Below the pieces are notes generated by a model. That model had not been told where the DNA came from, made no database searches, and was given only the letters and a program-made list of their open reading frames with translations. A stretch of DNA of 14,015 nucleotides from JTS-RE37 sp041743425 (lineage in GTDB: Bacteria > Bacteroidota > Bacteroidia > Flavobacteriales > Flavobacteriaceae). The position numbers and the translations under genes are program-made. Location of the stretch: positions 1 through 14,015 of the forward strand of contig JBGTMS010000049.1 of NCBI GenBank assembly GCA_041743425.1, in the 5' to 3' direction. Below are positions 1-5,847 of the stretch, piece by piece; within the stretch, counting starts at the first letter, position 1; each line of letters begins with the position of its first letter.

Positions 1-839
1 TCCGCTTTTCCATCCCGTACGACCAATTGCGCCTCAGGGGAACTTCCAAAAATCTTAAAATCACCGTAGTCAAAATAAAAGAGATAGGGGCTGGGATTTA
101 TTGACCGCAACGCCCTGTAAACATTGAATTCATCTCCTCTGAATTTCTGTGAAAACCTTCTTGAAAGGACCAATTGAAAAAGATCTCCGCGGTGGCAGTG
201 TTTTTTGGCAAGGGCAACATGCTCCAGATATTCTTCATCTTTAAGATTTGAGGAGGCGATGCCATCTTTAGAAAAATGAAATGAAGCAAAATCCTTTACT
301 CTGAGAAGTTGTTCAATTTCTGAGGTGTTATCCTTTTTATCAAAGCAGTGCGCAAAGATGTAGGCCTCATTCTTAAAATGATCAATGGCAATAATATTCT
401 GGTAGACTGAGTACAAAATGTCCGGAATCTCAAGGGCATCCTCCTTTTTCCGAATGGTAACATCTTCAAAATACCTTACCGCGTCATAGGCTATAAAACC
501 GAACAAGCCACTGTTGATAAACTTAAAATTGTTTTTTCCAACCTGGAACTGTTGAGCAAACCGGTGAAGCATGTCTGGGATGTCAAGTCCGGGTTCAAGT
601 ATTAGCTGCTTGTCAGAGCCGTCAGGAAAATTCATGTATACCAGTTCATTCTGAATCCGGACAGAAGCGATGGGATTGAAGCAGATATACGAAAATGAAT
701 TGTCATTGGCCCTGTAATCACTGCTTTCAAGTAAGATACTGCCCGGAAACCGATCGCGTATTTTTAAATAGACGCTTACCGGTGTGATCGTATCCGCCAG
801 GATTTTCTTGTAATAAGTGGTCAGTTTGTACATGCTCAT
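1..839 (-). CDS. trpE: Anthranilate synthase component I, N-terminal part (cut by window edge)
   Basis: The minus-strand frame starting at the ATG at 839 (MSMYKLTTYYKKILADTITP) stays open to the left edge, giving about 279 residues of a protein that is normally about 460-500. TrpE converts chorismate and glutamine-derived ammonia to anthranilate, the first step of tryptophan synthesis, with TrpG as partner. An early SILLESSDY segment contains the LLES motif, which in this family belongs to the tryptophan feedback-inhibition site. Further on, GDLFQLVLSRRF and INPSPYLFYFDYGDFKIFGSSPE are hallmarks of the chorismate-binding domain. An in-frame TGA at 849-851 limits the start to 839 or to the second ATG at 833. 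No Shine-Dalgarno is visible, as is usual in this phylum. The gene sits 30 nt after the attenuator terminator and is clearly controlled by the trpL leader. Other chorismate-utilising enzymes (PabB, MenF) are unlikely because of the LLES motif and the Trp leader. Confidence 0.95.
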   Translation of the reverse strand, partial: MSMYKLTTYYKKILADTITPVSVYLKIRDRFPGSILLESSDYRANDNSFSYICFNPIASVRIQNELVYMNFPDGSDKQLILEPGLDIPDMLHRFAQQFQVGKNNFKFINSGLFGFIAYDAVRYFEDVTIRKKEDALEIPDILYSVYQNIIAIDHFKNEAYIFAHCFDKKDNTSEIEQLLRVKDFASFHFSKDGIASSNLKDEEYLEHVALAKKHCHRGDLFQLVLSRRFSQKFRGDEFNVYRALRSINPSPYLFYFDYGDFKIFGSSPEAQLVVRDGKA

Positions 840-869
840 AAAGGTAAATCATCTGATATAGTGAAAAGC

Positions 870-901
870 AAAAAGGCTTGTCGTGGAAGACAAGCCTTTT
901 T
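870..901 (-). terminator. trp attenuator: intrinsic terminator between trpL and trpE
   Basis: A perfect 13-bp inverted repeat (889-901 pairing with 870-882, core GACAAGCC/GGCTTGTC, 6-nt loop) lies between the leader peptide stop and trpE. On the minus strand its 3' arm ends in five T residues, followed by GC and four more T. The 5' arm can alternatively pair with an upstream segment: CAAGTC at 933-938 (leader codons 16-18) is complementary, with one G-U, to GGCTTG at 891-896. A ribosome stalled on the Trp codons would leave that segment free. One finishing at the stop codon would cover it. This is the logic of classical attenuation; the pairing itself is my inference. Confidence 0.88.
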
Positions 902-928
902 GTACAGTATTACAATGCAGTGCTCAAC

Positions 929-985
929 TCACGACTTGATGTGTAAGTAATTCCACCACCAGGTATTTACTGTATTTCTTTTCAT
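929..985 (-). CDS. trpL: trp operon leader peptide with WWW
   Basis: An 18-codon reading frame encodes MKRNTVNTWWWNYLHIKS followed by TGA. Three consecutive TGG codons (953-961) sit at residues 9-11. It lies 90 nt upstream of trpE, with a strong terminator hairpin in between, as expected for a ribosome-mediated transcription attenuator. When charged tRNA-Trp is scarce the ribosome should stall at the Trp run, allow an antiterminator and let RNA polymerase reach trpE. A canonical Bacteroidota promoter ends only 5 nt before the ATG, so the message probably starts at or next to the start codon. The peptide itself needs no function. A chance frame with a WWW run at exactly this place is very unlikely. 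Confidence 0.92.
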   Translation of the reverse strand: MKRNTVNTWWWNYLHIKS

Positions 986-990
986 ATGTC

Positions 991-1021
991 CAAAGATAGT
1001 AATGAATTTCAATTTTCCAAA
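991..1021 (-). promoter_or_regulatory. Bacteroidota-type promoter of trpL-trpE
   Basis: On the minus strand TTTG (1021-1018) is followed after exactly 19 nt by TATCTTTG (998-991). This matches the -33 TTTG / -7 TAnnTTTG consensus of the primary sigma factor in Bacteroidota. The trpL ATG begins 6 nt after the last base of the -7 box, so the expected transcription start falls at or very near the start codon. Confidence 0.8.
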
Positions 1022-1029
1022 CAGCCTGG

Positions 1030-1070
1030 AAAAAAAATAAACCTCGAATACAATACATGCGAGGTTTATT
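1030..1070 (-). terminator. Intrinsic terminator of the yceI-like gene
   Basis: An 11-bp perfect stem (1060-1070 with 1036-1046, AATAAACCTCG type, 13-nt loop) is followed on the minus strand by a run of eight T (1037-1030, the first two being part of the stem). It begins 18 nt after the end of the yceI-like gene. The trpL -33 box starts only 9 nt beyond the T run, so this hairpin also insulates trpL from upstream transcription. Confidence 0.9.
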
Positions 1071-1087
1071 CATTTTAATGGGCACTA

Positions 1088-1666
1088 TTAGAATTCCAGA
1101 TCAACCACCAGGTCAAACTCATCATAGATGGTTTTATCTCCCAGATTGTCAAAGAAACTTCCAGAACCATATTTAACGTCATAGGCTGCTCTGTCTATCT
1201 TTACGGTCGCCGTCGCCTTGCTTCCATACACCGAAATGTCAAAAGTTACCGGCTTGGTAATACCTTTGATAGTGAGATCTCCGGTCACTTCGTACGAATT
1301 CTTTCCTGATGGCTTAATACTGGTAAATACCATATGAGCTTCAGGATGCGTTTCTACTCCGAAGAAGTCGTCTGATTTCAGGTGTCCTTCAAGCTTCCCT
1401 TTGCTATCCCCTTCAAGATCAGTAGTGATCATAGAAGTCATATCAACGGTAAATTCTCCTCCAGTGAGTTTTTCTTCCTCAAAATTAAGGCTACCTGAAG
1501 TAAGGTCAACGGTGCCTGTGTGGGATCCTGTGACTTTATAGGCTTTCCATATGACTTTACTCGATTCTGTTTTCACTTCTTTGGTGTCTGCATCTTTGGT
1601 GATGCCTGCAGTGGCCGATGAACCTAAGACGATGGCCATAGTAAGCCCAATAACATTGTTTTTCAT
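1088..1666 (-). CDS. YceI-like secreted lipid-binding family protein
   Basis: The 192-residue product begins with a typical signal peptide (MKNNVIGLTMAIVLGSSATA, cleavage near residue 20). The rest matches the YceI family: SKVIWKAYKVTGSHTGTVDLTSGSL near residues 37-60, then GGEFTVDMTSM, HLKSDDFFGVETHPEA and the YEVTGDLTIKGITKPVTF stretch, ending in DEFDLVVDLEF. YceI proteins form a lipocalin-like beta barrel that holds a long polyisoprenoid in the periplasm; the physiological role is not settled. The length is normal for the family. The upstream MarR gene is on the same strand 78 nt away and no TAnnTTTG box is visible in that gap, so the two are probably cotranscribed. The substrate cannot be told from sequence. 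Confidence 0.9.
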   Translation of the reverse strand: MKNNVIGLTMAIVLGSSATAGITKDADTKEVKTESSKVIWKAYKVTGSHTGTVDLTSGSLNFEEEKLTGGEFTVDMTSMITTDLEGDSKGKLEGHLKSDDFFGVETHPEAHMVFTSIKPSGKNSYEVTGDLTIKGITKPVTFDISVYGSKATATVKIDRAAYDVKYGSGSFFDNLGDKTIYDEFDLVVDLEF

Positions 1667-1744
1667 TTTTTTCTTGCTTTATTTGATTTATATAATTAAT
1701 AATTCACACTTGATTAAATTTTCTGATATATAGATTATGCTCCA

Positions 1745-2191
1745 CTAAAATTTATCCAAAAGTTGATTCAGCTGAACCATTTCATCAGAATTCAGCCGCT
1801 GAAGAAGCAGATGTTCTGCGTTACGTATCGCAGTATCCATCGATTTCAGGGCCTCACGCCCGGCATCAGTGATCCTGATCTCAATTTTACGACGGTTGCT
1901 GGCGCAGGTCATTCGGTCGGCATACCCTTTAAGCAATAATTTATCCACCAATCGGGTTGTATTACTCATCTTGGATACCATCCTGTCACTAATGTCGTTG
2001 AGGTTGGCAGGCTCACCCTGCCGTCCCCTCAGAATTCGAAGTACATTAAATTGTTGCAGTGAAATTCCTTGAGGTTTCAATGCAGCAGTGGTTACCTCAC
2101 TGATCTTTTGTCCCACCAGGAGCAAATGTATTACCGTCCTGCTTTCGGGGGACATTGGCCTGCTTGTCTTTAAAATTTCTTCAACATTCAC
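1745..2191 (-). CDS. MarR family transcriptional regulator (GTG start)
   Basis: A winged helix-turn-helix regulator of the MarR family. Diagnostic stretches are LQQFNVLRILRGRQGEPANLNDISDRM, then KMSNTTRLVDKLLLKGYADRMTCASNRRKIEIRITDAG, covering the recognition helix and the beta-wing. The longest frame would begin at an ATG at 2227, but a -7-like box TATATTTG (2221-2214) lies just inside that extension and the likely transcript starts downstream of it. I therefore prefer the GTG at 2191, giving 148 residues starting (V/M)NVEEILKT, which resembles the beginning of flavobacterial relatives as I remember them. The gene precedes the yceI-like gene, a plausible regulated partner. A palindrome over its promoter suggests autorepression. 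The signal it senses is unknown. Confidence 0.87.
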   Translation of the reverse strand: MNVEEILKTSRPMSPESRTVIHLLLVGQKISEVTTAALKPQGISLQQFNVLRILRGRQGEPANLNDISDRMVSKMSNTTRLVDKLLLKGYADRMTCASNRRKIEIRITDAGREALKSMDTAIRNAEHLLLQRLNSDEMVQLNQLLDKF

Positions 2192-2204
2192 GTTGCTACA
2201 ACTA

Positions 2205-2221
2205 TTGTATATACAAATATA
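2205..2221 (-). promoter_or_regulatory. Putative marR promoter box with overlapping palindromic operator
   Basis: TATATTTG on the minus strand (2221-2214) fits TAnnTTTG, but no good TTTG lies 19 nt upstream, so the promoter is weaker than the trpL one. A perfect 12-bp palindrome, TTGTATATACAA (2205-2216), overlaps its last three bases and the expected transcription start. Such a position suits autorepression by a dimeric MarR protein. No binding data; inferred from position and symmetry. Confidence 0.5.
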
Positions 2222-2357
2222 TATCATTTAAAATTAATATTGAAAGCGTGTCCCCTAAATATTTGTTAAATTAAACGGCCGCTCTTTCCTGCCTTCTTAT
2301 TTTTAGATGGATGTATATGTCTCCTGGACTGCATACGTTTTGCACATAAAAGGTTTT

Positions 2358-2900
2358 ATGTTTAGAATAGGTTGCATTTTTATAATAATAGTTTTAGGTA
2401 GTTGCCGGGACTCCCCTTCCGCAGCTCAAGGACCTCCTGCTAAAATAGTGGCCGAACGTGAGGGAACTGGCAGGGGAGAGCCAATTCCGGTCTATGATTA
2501 TAAAGGCCTCGAAACCTTAATGAAACCTGAAGGTTCAACGGTATATGTGGTAAATTTTTGGGCTACCTGGTGTGCTCCCTGTATAAAAGAAATGCCTTTT
2601 TTTGAACAGATTTCGAAGGAGTACCCGGCAGACCGGGTACTGGTCACCCTGGTAAGTCTGGATGTTCCACAGATGTGGGAAACCCGTCTTGTCCCTTTCG
2701 TAGAGGAACAAAACCTTATTTCGAGAGTAGTTATCCTGGACGATCCAAAGCAGAATACGTGGATACCTAGAGTAGATCCGGACTGGTCGGGTGCAATCCC
2801 TGCAACTCTTATTTATAACAGGGACAAACGGGTGTTTTTTGAGCAACCGCTGACCTACGAAACTTTAAAAGAACAAATAGATAAATTCCTTTCATTATGA
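2358..2900 (+). CDS. TlpA-like thioredoxin-fold lipoprotein
   Basis: The start chosen is the ATG at 2358, not the in-frame ATG at 2307, because it places a lipoprotein signal at the N-terminus: hydrophobic residues 4-13 and then LGSC with the lipidated Cys at 16. The resulting 180-residue protein has the redox motif FWATWCAPC (Cys72 and Cys75), followed by MPFFEQISKEYP and a likely cis-proline in GAIPATLIYN. This is the TlpA/ResA branch of membrane-anchored thioredoxins, which reduce or isomerise disulfides outside the cytoplasm. The stop overlaps the start of the next redoxin gene by 4 nt (ATGA), so the two are translated together and may exchange electrons or share a target. The target is not visible from sequence. 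Confidence 0.88.
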   Translation: MFRIGCIFIIIVLGSCRDSPSAAQGPPAKIVAEREGTGRGEPIPVYDYKGLETLMKPEGSTVYVVNFWATWCAPCIKEMPFFEQISKEYPADRVLVTLVSLDVPQMWETRLVPFVEEQNLISRVVILDDPKQNTWIPRVDPDWSGAIPATLIYNRDKRVFFEQPLTYETLKEQIDKFLSL

Positions 2901-3514
2901 CAGCAATACGTTTTTTAGGCGGGATAATGTTCCTGTTTTTGATGACAGCTTCAGAACTGCCTGCCGTTCCGGGCCCCATTTACGGTTATCAAATCGGGGA
3001 TTACGCCACAGATTTTAAGCTGGAAAACACGGATGGCCGCATGATTTCATTATCTGATTTTGAAGAAGCCAAAGGGTATCTCGTCATTTTTACCTGCAAC
3101 ACTTGTCCCTATTCTGTTGCCTATGAGGACAGAATCAATGCCCTTGATAAGAAGTACAAGGCCTTGGGCGTTCCGGTTGTGGCTATCAATCCGAATAATC
3201 CGGAATCCAATTCCGCGGAGAATAACGGGGCGATGAAAAAGAGAGCAGAACAAAAATCCTTTTCATTCCCTTATCTGAGAGATAAGGATCAAAAAGTGTA
3301 TCCTCTGTATGGTGCACAGAGAACTCCCCACGTATTCCTGCTTCAGAAAACCCCGGACGGGAATAAGGTGAGATACATTGGAGCCATTGACGATAATTAT
3401 TCTGACCCTGATCAGGTAGAAGAAAGATATGTTGAAAACGCGGTGGATGCCATGTTGTCCGGACAGGAGATTCAGGTCACAACCACCAGGGCCATCGGGT
3501 GCTCCATTAAGTAA
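2897..3514 (+). CDS. Exported AhpC/TSA-redoxin-like thioredoxin family protein
   Basis: The 205-residue product has an N-terminal hydrophobic signal (residues about 7-18, followed by SELPAVPG). A peroxiredoxin-like fold then begins with YQIGDYATDFKLENTDGRMISLSDF. The active-site region reads VIFTCNTCPYSVAYEDRINAL, with Cys67 and Cys70 forming a CxxC. A likely cis-Pro appears in RTPHVFLL. The family (redoxin domain proteins with a TCNxCP motif) is common in Bacteroidota and usually of unknown substrate. The CxxC suggests disulfide exchange rather than pure peroxide reduction. The start overlaps the TlpA-like gene by 4 nt. The C-terminus contains one more Cys (IGCSIK). Confidence 0.85.
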   Translation: MTAIRFLGGIMFLFLMTASELPAVPGPIYGYQIGDYATDFKLENTDGRMISLSDFEEAKGYLVIFTCNTCPYSVAYEDRINALDKKYKALGVPVVAINPNNPESNSAENNGAMKKRAEQKSFSFPYLRDKDQKVYPLYGAQRTPHVFLLQKTPDGNKVRYIGAIDDNYSDPDQVEERYVENAVDAMLSGQEIQVTTTRAIGCSIK

Positions 3515-3562
3515 AGGTTGCCGCGATCAAAAATTACATCCGGAATTGTCATTCCGCATGGT

Positions 3563-3570
3563 TATTTTTG
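3563..3570 (+). promoter_or_regulatory. -7 box (TATTTTTG) upstream of the rhodanese gene
   Basis: TATTTTTG matches TAnnTTTG and ends 17 nt before the ATG at 3588. No matching TTTG lies 18-20 nt upstream, only an ATTG about 14 nt away. It could give the rhodanese its own transcript in addition to read-through from the redoxin gene. Confidence 0.4.
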
Positions 3571-3587
3571 CAATAAAGAGCATTTAT

Positions 3588-3899
3588 ATGGCAGATTTAG
3601 TACAGGAAGAATGGGTTGAGCAATTATCAGCGGATCCGGAAGCAGTCATTCTTGATGTCCGAACCCAGGAAGAAGTCGATGACGGTTATATTCCCGGGGC
3701 ATTGCACCTTGATATATACAGAGGACAGGACTTTCTGGATGAACTTGAAAAACTCGATAAAGGCAAGAACTATTTTGTCTACTGCCGTACCGGTAATCGC
3801 AGCGGACAGGCATGCGGCATCATGAAAGGTCTCGGCTTTCAACAAACCCATAATCTGCTTGGAGGCTTCAGGGAATGGGAGGGTGATGTCACCTTCTAG
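3588..3899 (+). CDS. Single-domain rhodanese-like sulfurtransferase
   Basis: A 103-residue protein starting MADLVQEEWVEQL. The same frame is open further upstream to 3429, but that stretch overlaps the redoxin gene and looks non-coding (Cys/Pro/Arg-rich), so the ATG at 3588 is preferred. Rhodanese landmarks are VILDVRTQEEVDDGYIPGALHLD and the active-site loop YCRTGNRSGQA, where the Cys would carry the persulfide. GGFREWEG is the usual C-terminal signature. No signal peptide is seen, so it should act in the cytoplasm, unlike the two exported redox proteins before it. Single-domain rhodaneses move sulfane sulfur or handle thiosulfate; the physiological donor is unknown. Confidence 0.92.
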   Translation: MADLVQEEWVEQLSADPEAVILDVRTQEEVDDGYIPGALHLDIYRGQDFLDELEKLDKGKNYFVYCRTGNRSGQACGIMKGLGFQQTHNLLGGFREWEGDVTF

Positions 3900-4063
3900 A
3901 TCGCAACACGGAGCTCACATCAGTGCCTGCTGCAATGGGACTCTCCTAGATCCTGAACAGGTCAGAGCGCTGCTCCCCTAAATGGTGATGCCATTCAAGC
4001 CTATATTGGCTGCAATCTTATTACGTTCCACTGGATTATCTTGGCGGCTGGTTTATTCATGTA

Positions 4064-5347
4064 ATGAAGGAGGAGCTGTTGCACTATATTTGGAAACACC
4101 GGAAATTGGGCACTTCAGCGCTTCGGACCACGACGGGTGAACGCCTTATGATCTTGGAAACCGGAGTACATAACCAACTTTCAGGGCCCGATTTCTTTAA
4201 TGCCAGAATAGAATTAAATGGGCAGCAGTGGGCGGGAAATGTTGAGATCCATCGAAAAGCTTCGGACTGGTATGTACACGGTCACGAAGCAGATCCTCAG
4301 TACAGTAGTATCATCCTGCATGTCGTCTGGGAGGACGATATCGTAATTTTTCGTAAAGATAACACACCGATTCCCACCCTGGAATTAAGACATCTGATAG
4401 AAAAACAGCTGTTGCAGAACTACCATAGCCTGTTTGGCCAAAGGCAAAGCCGATTTATAAATTGCGAAAGGGAATTAGGTCGCATGAATCCGATGGTTAT
4501 ATCCCATTGGATGGAGCGGTTATTCTTTGAAAGGCTTGAAGAGAAATCTGCCATGATCCTTAAACTTCTTCGGGAAGTTACATACGATTGGGAGAGGGTG
4601 CTGTTTATCCTCCTGTTGAAAAGCTTCGGGTCCAAAATCAATGGTAATGCTTTCCTAACCCTGGGAACCGCAGTGGATTTTAAAATATTTCGTAAACTCA
4701 CAGACAGCAGGCTGCACCTGGAAGCCTTACTTTTCGGAATGTGCGGCATGTTGGAAGAGGAGGAGTTATTGGATGGATATCACCATGACCTCCGCAGGGA
4801 GTACGCCTATTTGAAAAGACGTTTCGGAATTGGTAACCTGCCAGCTATTCGACCGGAATTCTTCCGGCTAAGGCCCGTAAATTTTCCTACCCTCAGGCTC
4901 TCACAAATTTGTGGAATATACCACAGACATCCGCAACTTTTCAGCAAGGTAATTGAGGCATGTTCCTTTCAGGAATACCTCACGCTCTTCAATGTGACAG
5001 CCAGTCCGTACTGGAATGAGCATTTCTCCTTTGGTAAGGTTTCAGCGGGTCGGGTAAAGCGACTTTCCTCCAGGTTTATAGACTTGATATTGATCAATAC
5101 AGTGCTACCTCTTAAATTTTGCTACGAAAGAGCGCAGGGAATCAAGGACACAAAAGAGATCGGGCAGCTTTATACCACCCTGGTCCAGGAAAAAAATACC
5201 ATAACGGACAGATTCAGAGAGCTTGGTGTCCCCTGTGGTGACGCACATGATTCCCAGGCAATTGTGCAGTTATACAGCAAGTATTGTACACAGAACAGAT
5301 GCGTCCATTGTGCTATAGGAGTGCAGATATTGAACGGAAAACAGTAA
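4064..5347 (+). CDS. DUF2851 family protein, possibly nuclease-like
   Basis: A 427-residue cytoplasmic protein that I recognise as the DUF2851 family of Bacteroidota, of unknown function. The N-terminal region has conserved-looking polar motifs: LSGPDFFNARI (Pro42-Asp43), GNVEIHRKASDWYVHGH (Glu61, His63, Trp69, His72, His74) and IILHVVWEDD (His86). The spacing of a PD motif followed by E-x-H on neighbouring strands resembles the PD-(D/E)XK nuclease core; this is my inference. The middle is helical and rich in Leu and Arg. The C-terminus carries a Cys cluster, YCTQNRCVHCAIG (Cys408, Cys413, Cys416), suitable for a metal or Fe-S site. No signal peptide or membrane segment is seen. The ATG is the first good start, and a PspC-like gene follows after 9 nt in the same frame. 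Confidence 0.85.
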   Translation: MKEELLHYIWKHRKLGTSALRTTTGERLMILETGVHNQLSGPDFFNARIELNGQQWAGNVEIHRKASDWYVHGHEADPQYSSIILHVVWEDDIVIFRKDNTPIPTLELRHLIEKQLLQNYHSLFGQRQSRFINCERELGRMNPMVISHWMERLFFERLEEKSAMILKLLREVTYDWERVLFILLLKSFGSKINGNAFLTLGTAVDFKIFRKLTDSRLHLEALLFGMCGMLEEEELLDGYHHDLRREYAYLKRRFGIGNLPAIRPEFFRLRPVNFPTLRLSQICGIYHRHPQLFSKVIEACSFQEYLTLFNVTASPYWNEHFSFGKVSAGRVKRLSSRFIDLILINTVLPLKFCYERAQGIKDTKEIGQLYTTLVQEKNTITDRFRELGVPCGDAHDSQAIVQLYSKYCTQNRCVHCAIGVQILNGKQ

Positions 5348-5356
5348 TTTTAAAAA

Positions 5357-5584
5357 ATGAATGTCTTCTACGAGTTATTGTATTATTTCCAGAAACGTGG
5401 ATTCGAAGTGTGCAGAAGGATCGCCGAAAGGCTTGGCATCAGGGCAAGAGTGGTAAGAACCTCCTTTATCTATCTCACTTTTGTTACCCTTGGATTTGGT
5501 TTTGCACTTTATCTTTTTCTGGCTTTCTGGCTGCGGATAAAGGACCTGGTGTATACAAAGCGGACCTCTGTATTTGACCTCTGA
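5357..5584 (+). CDS. Small PspC-domain inner membrane protein
   Basis: A 75-residue protein. Its first part (residues 10-33, FQKRGFEVCRRIAERLGIRARVV) is the amphipathic start of a PspC domain. A single membrane segment follows at about residues 36-58 (FIYLTFVTLGFGFALYLFLAF), and then a short basic tail ending TKRTSVFDL. PspC domains are membrane sensors in the phage-shock response of other bacteria. The short flavobacterial proteins are only known by similarity and no pspA or pspF is present here. It starts 9 nt after the DUF2851 stop with an A-rich spacer and is surely cotranslated or cotranscribed with it. The function of this pairing is unknown. Confidence 0.82.
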   Translation: MNVFYELLYYFQKRGFEVCRRIAERLGIRARVVRTSFIYLTFVTLGFGFALYLFLAFWLRIKDLVYTKRTSVFDL

Positions 5585-5771
5585 TACTCCATAGTCCGTA
5601 CTTATGCAGGAATGCAGCGTGTCAACTTATTGACCGGAGATGGTGAAGTGCAGCCGGAAGCTTGCTTAAGAATTGAATATGGCTCGGACATAAGAAAAGA
5701 TCATGTTTTAGATCGGGAGTGTATGAATGATCCTTGAATTATTACGTTTATGATGCGGACATTTAGTGCAT

Positions 5772-5779
5772 TATATTTG
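5772..5779 (+). promoter_or_regulatory. -7 box (TATATTTG) for the AGCS symporter operon
   Basis: TATATTTG fits TAnnTTTG in the 263-nt gap between the PspC-like gene and the symporter. A weak upstream box, TTTA (5747-5750), lies 21 nt before it. Transcription from here would give a 5' leader of roughly 60 nt. The rest of the gap (5585-5771) shows no convincing gene, only a weak GATCAT/ATGATC inverted repeat without a T run. Confidence 0.5.
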
Positions 5780-5847
5780 ACCGTGTTACTAATTTTTAGG
5801 ATATTGCCGCAGTTCGATAAGAACCATAACTACCAAATGATATATTT

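Noticed and set aside
98..289. Minus-strand 63-residue open frame
   Set aside because: It lies inside trpE in another frame and has no recognisable features; trpE motifs on the same strand are unambiguous.
3429..3587. Upstream extension of the rhodanese frame
   Set aside because: It overlaps the redoxin gene and its translation is Cys/Pro/Arg-rich without family similarity; the ATG at 3588 gives a normal single-domain rhodanese.
3900..4063. Gap between the rhodanese and DUF2851 genes examined for a gene or terminator
   Set aside because: Only a small 5-bp inverted repeat (3981-3995) without a T run, and a one-mismatch -7-like TATCTTGG (4037-4044) lacking an upstream box. Nothing firm enough to list.
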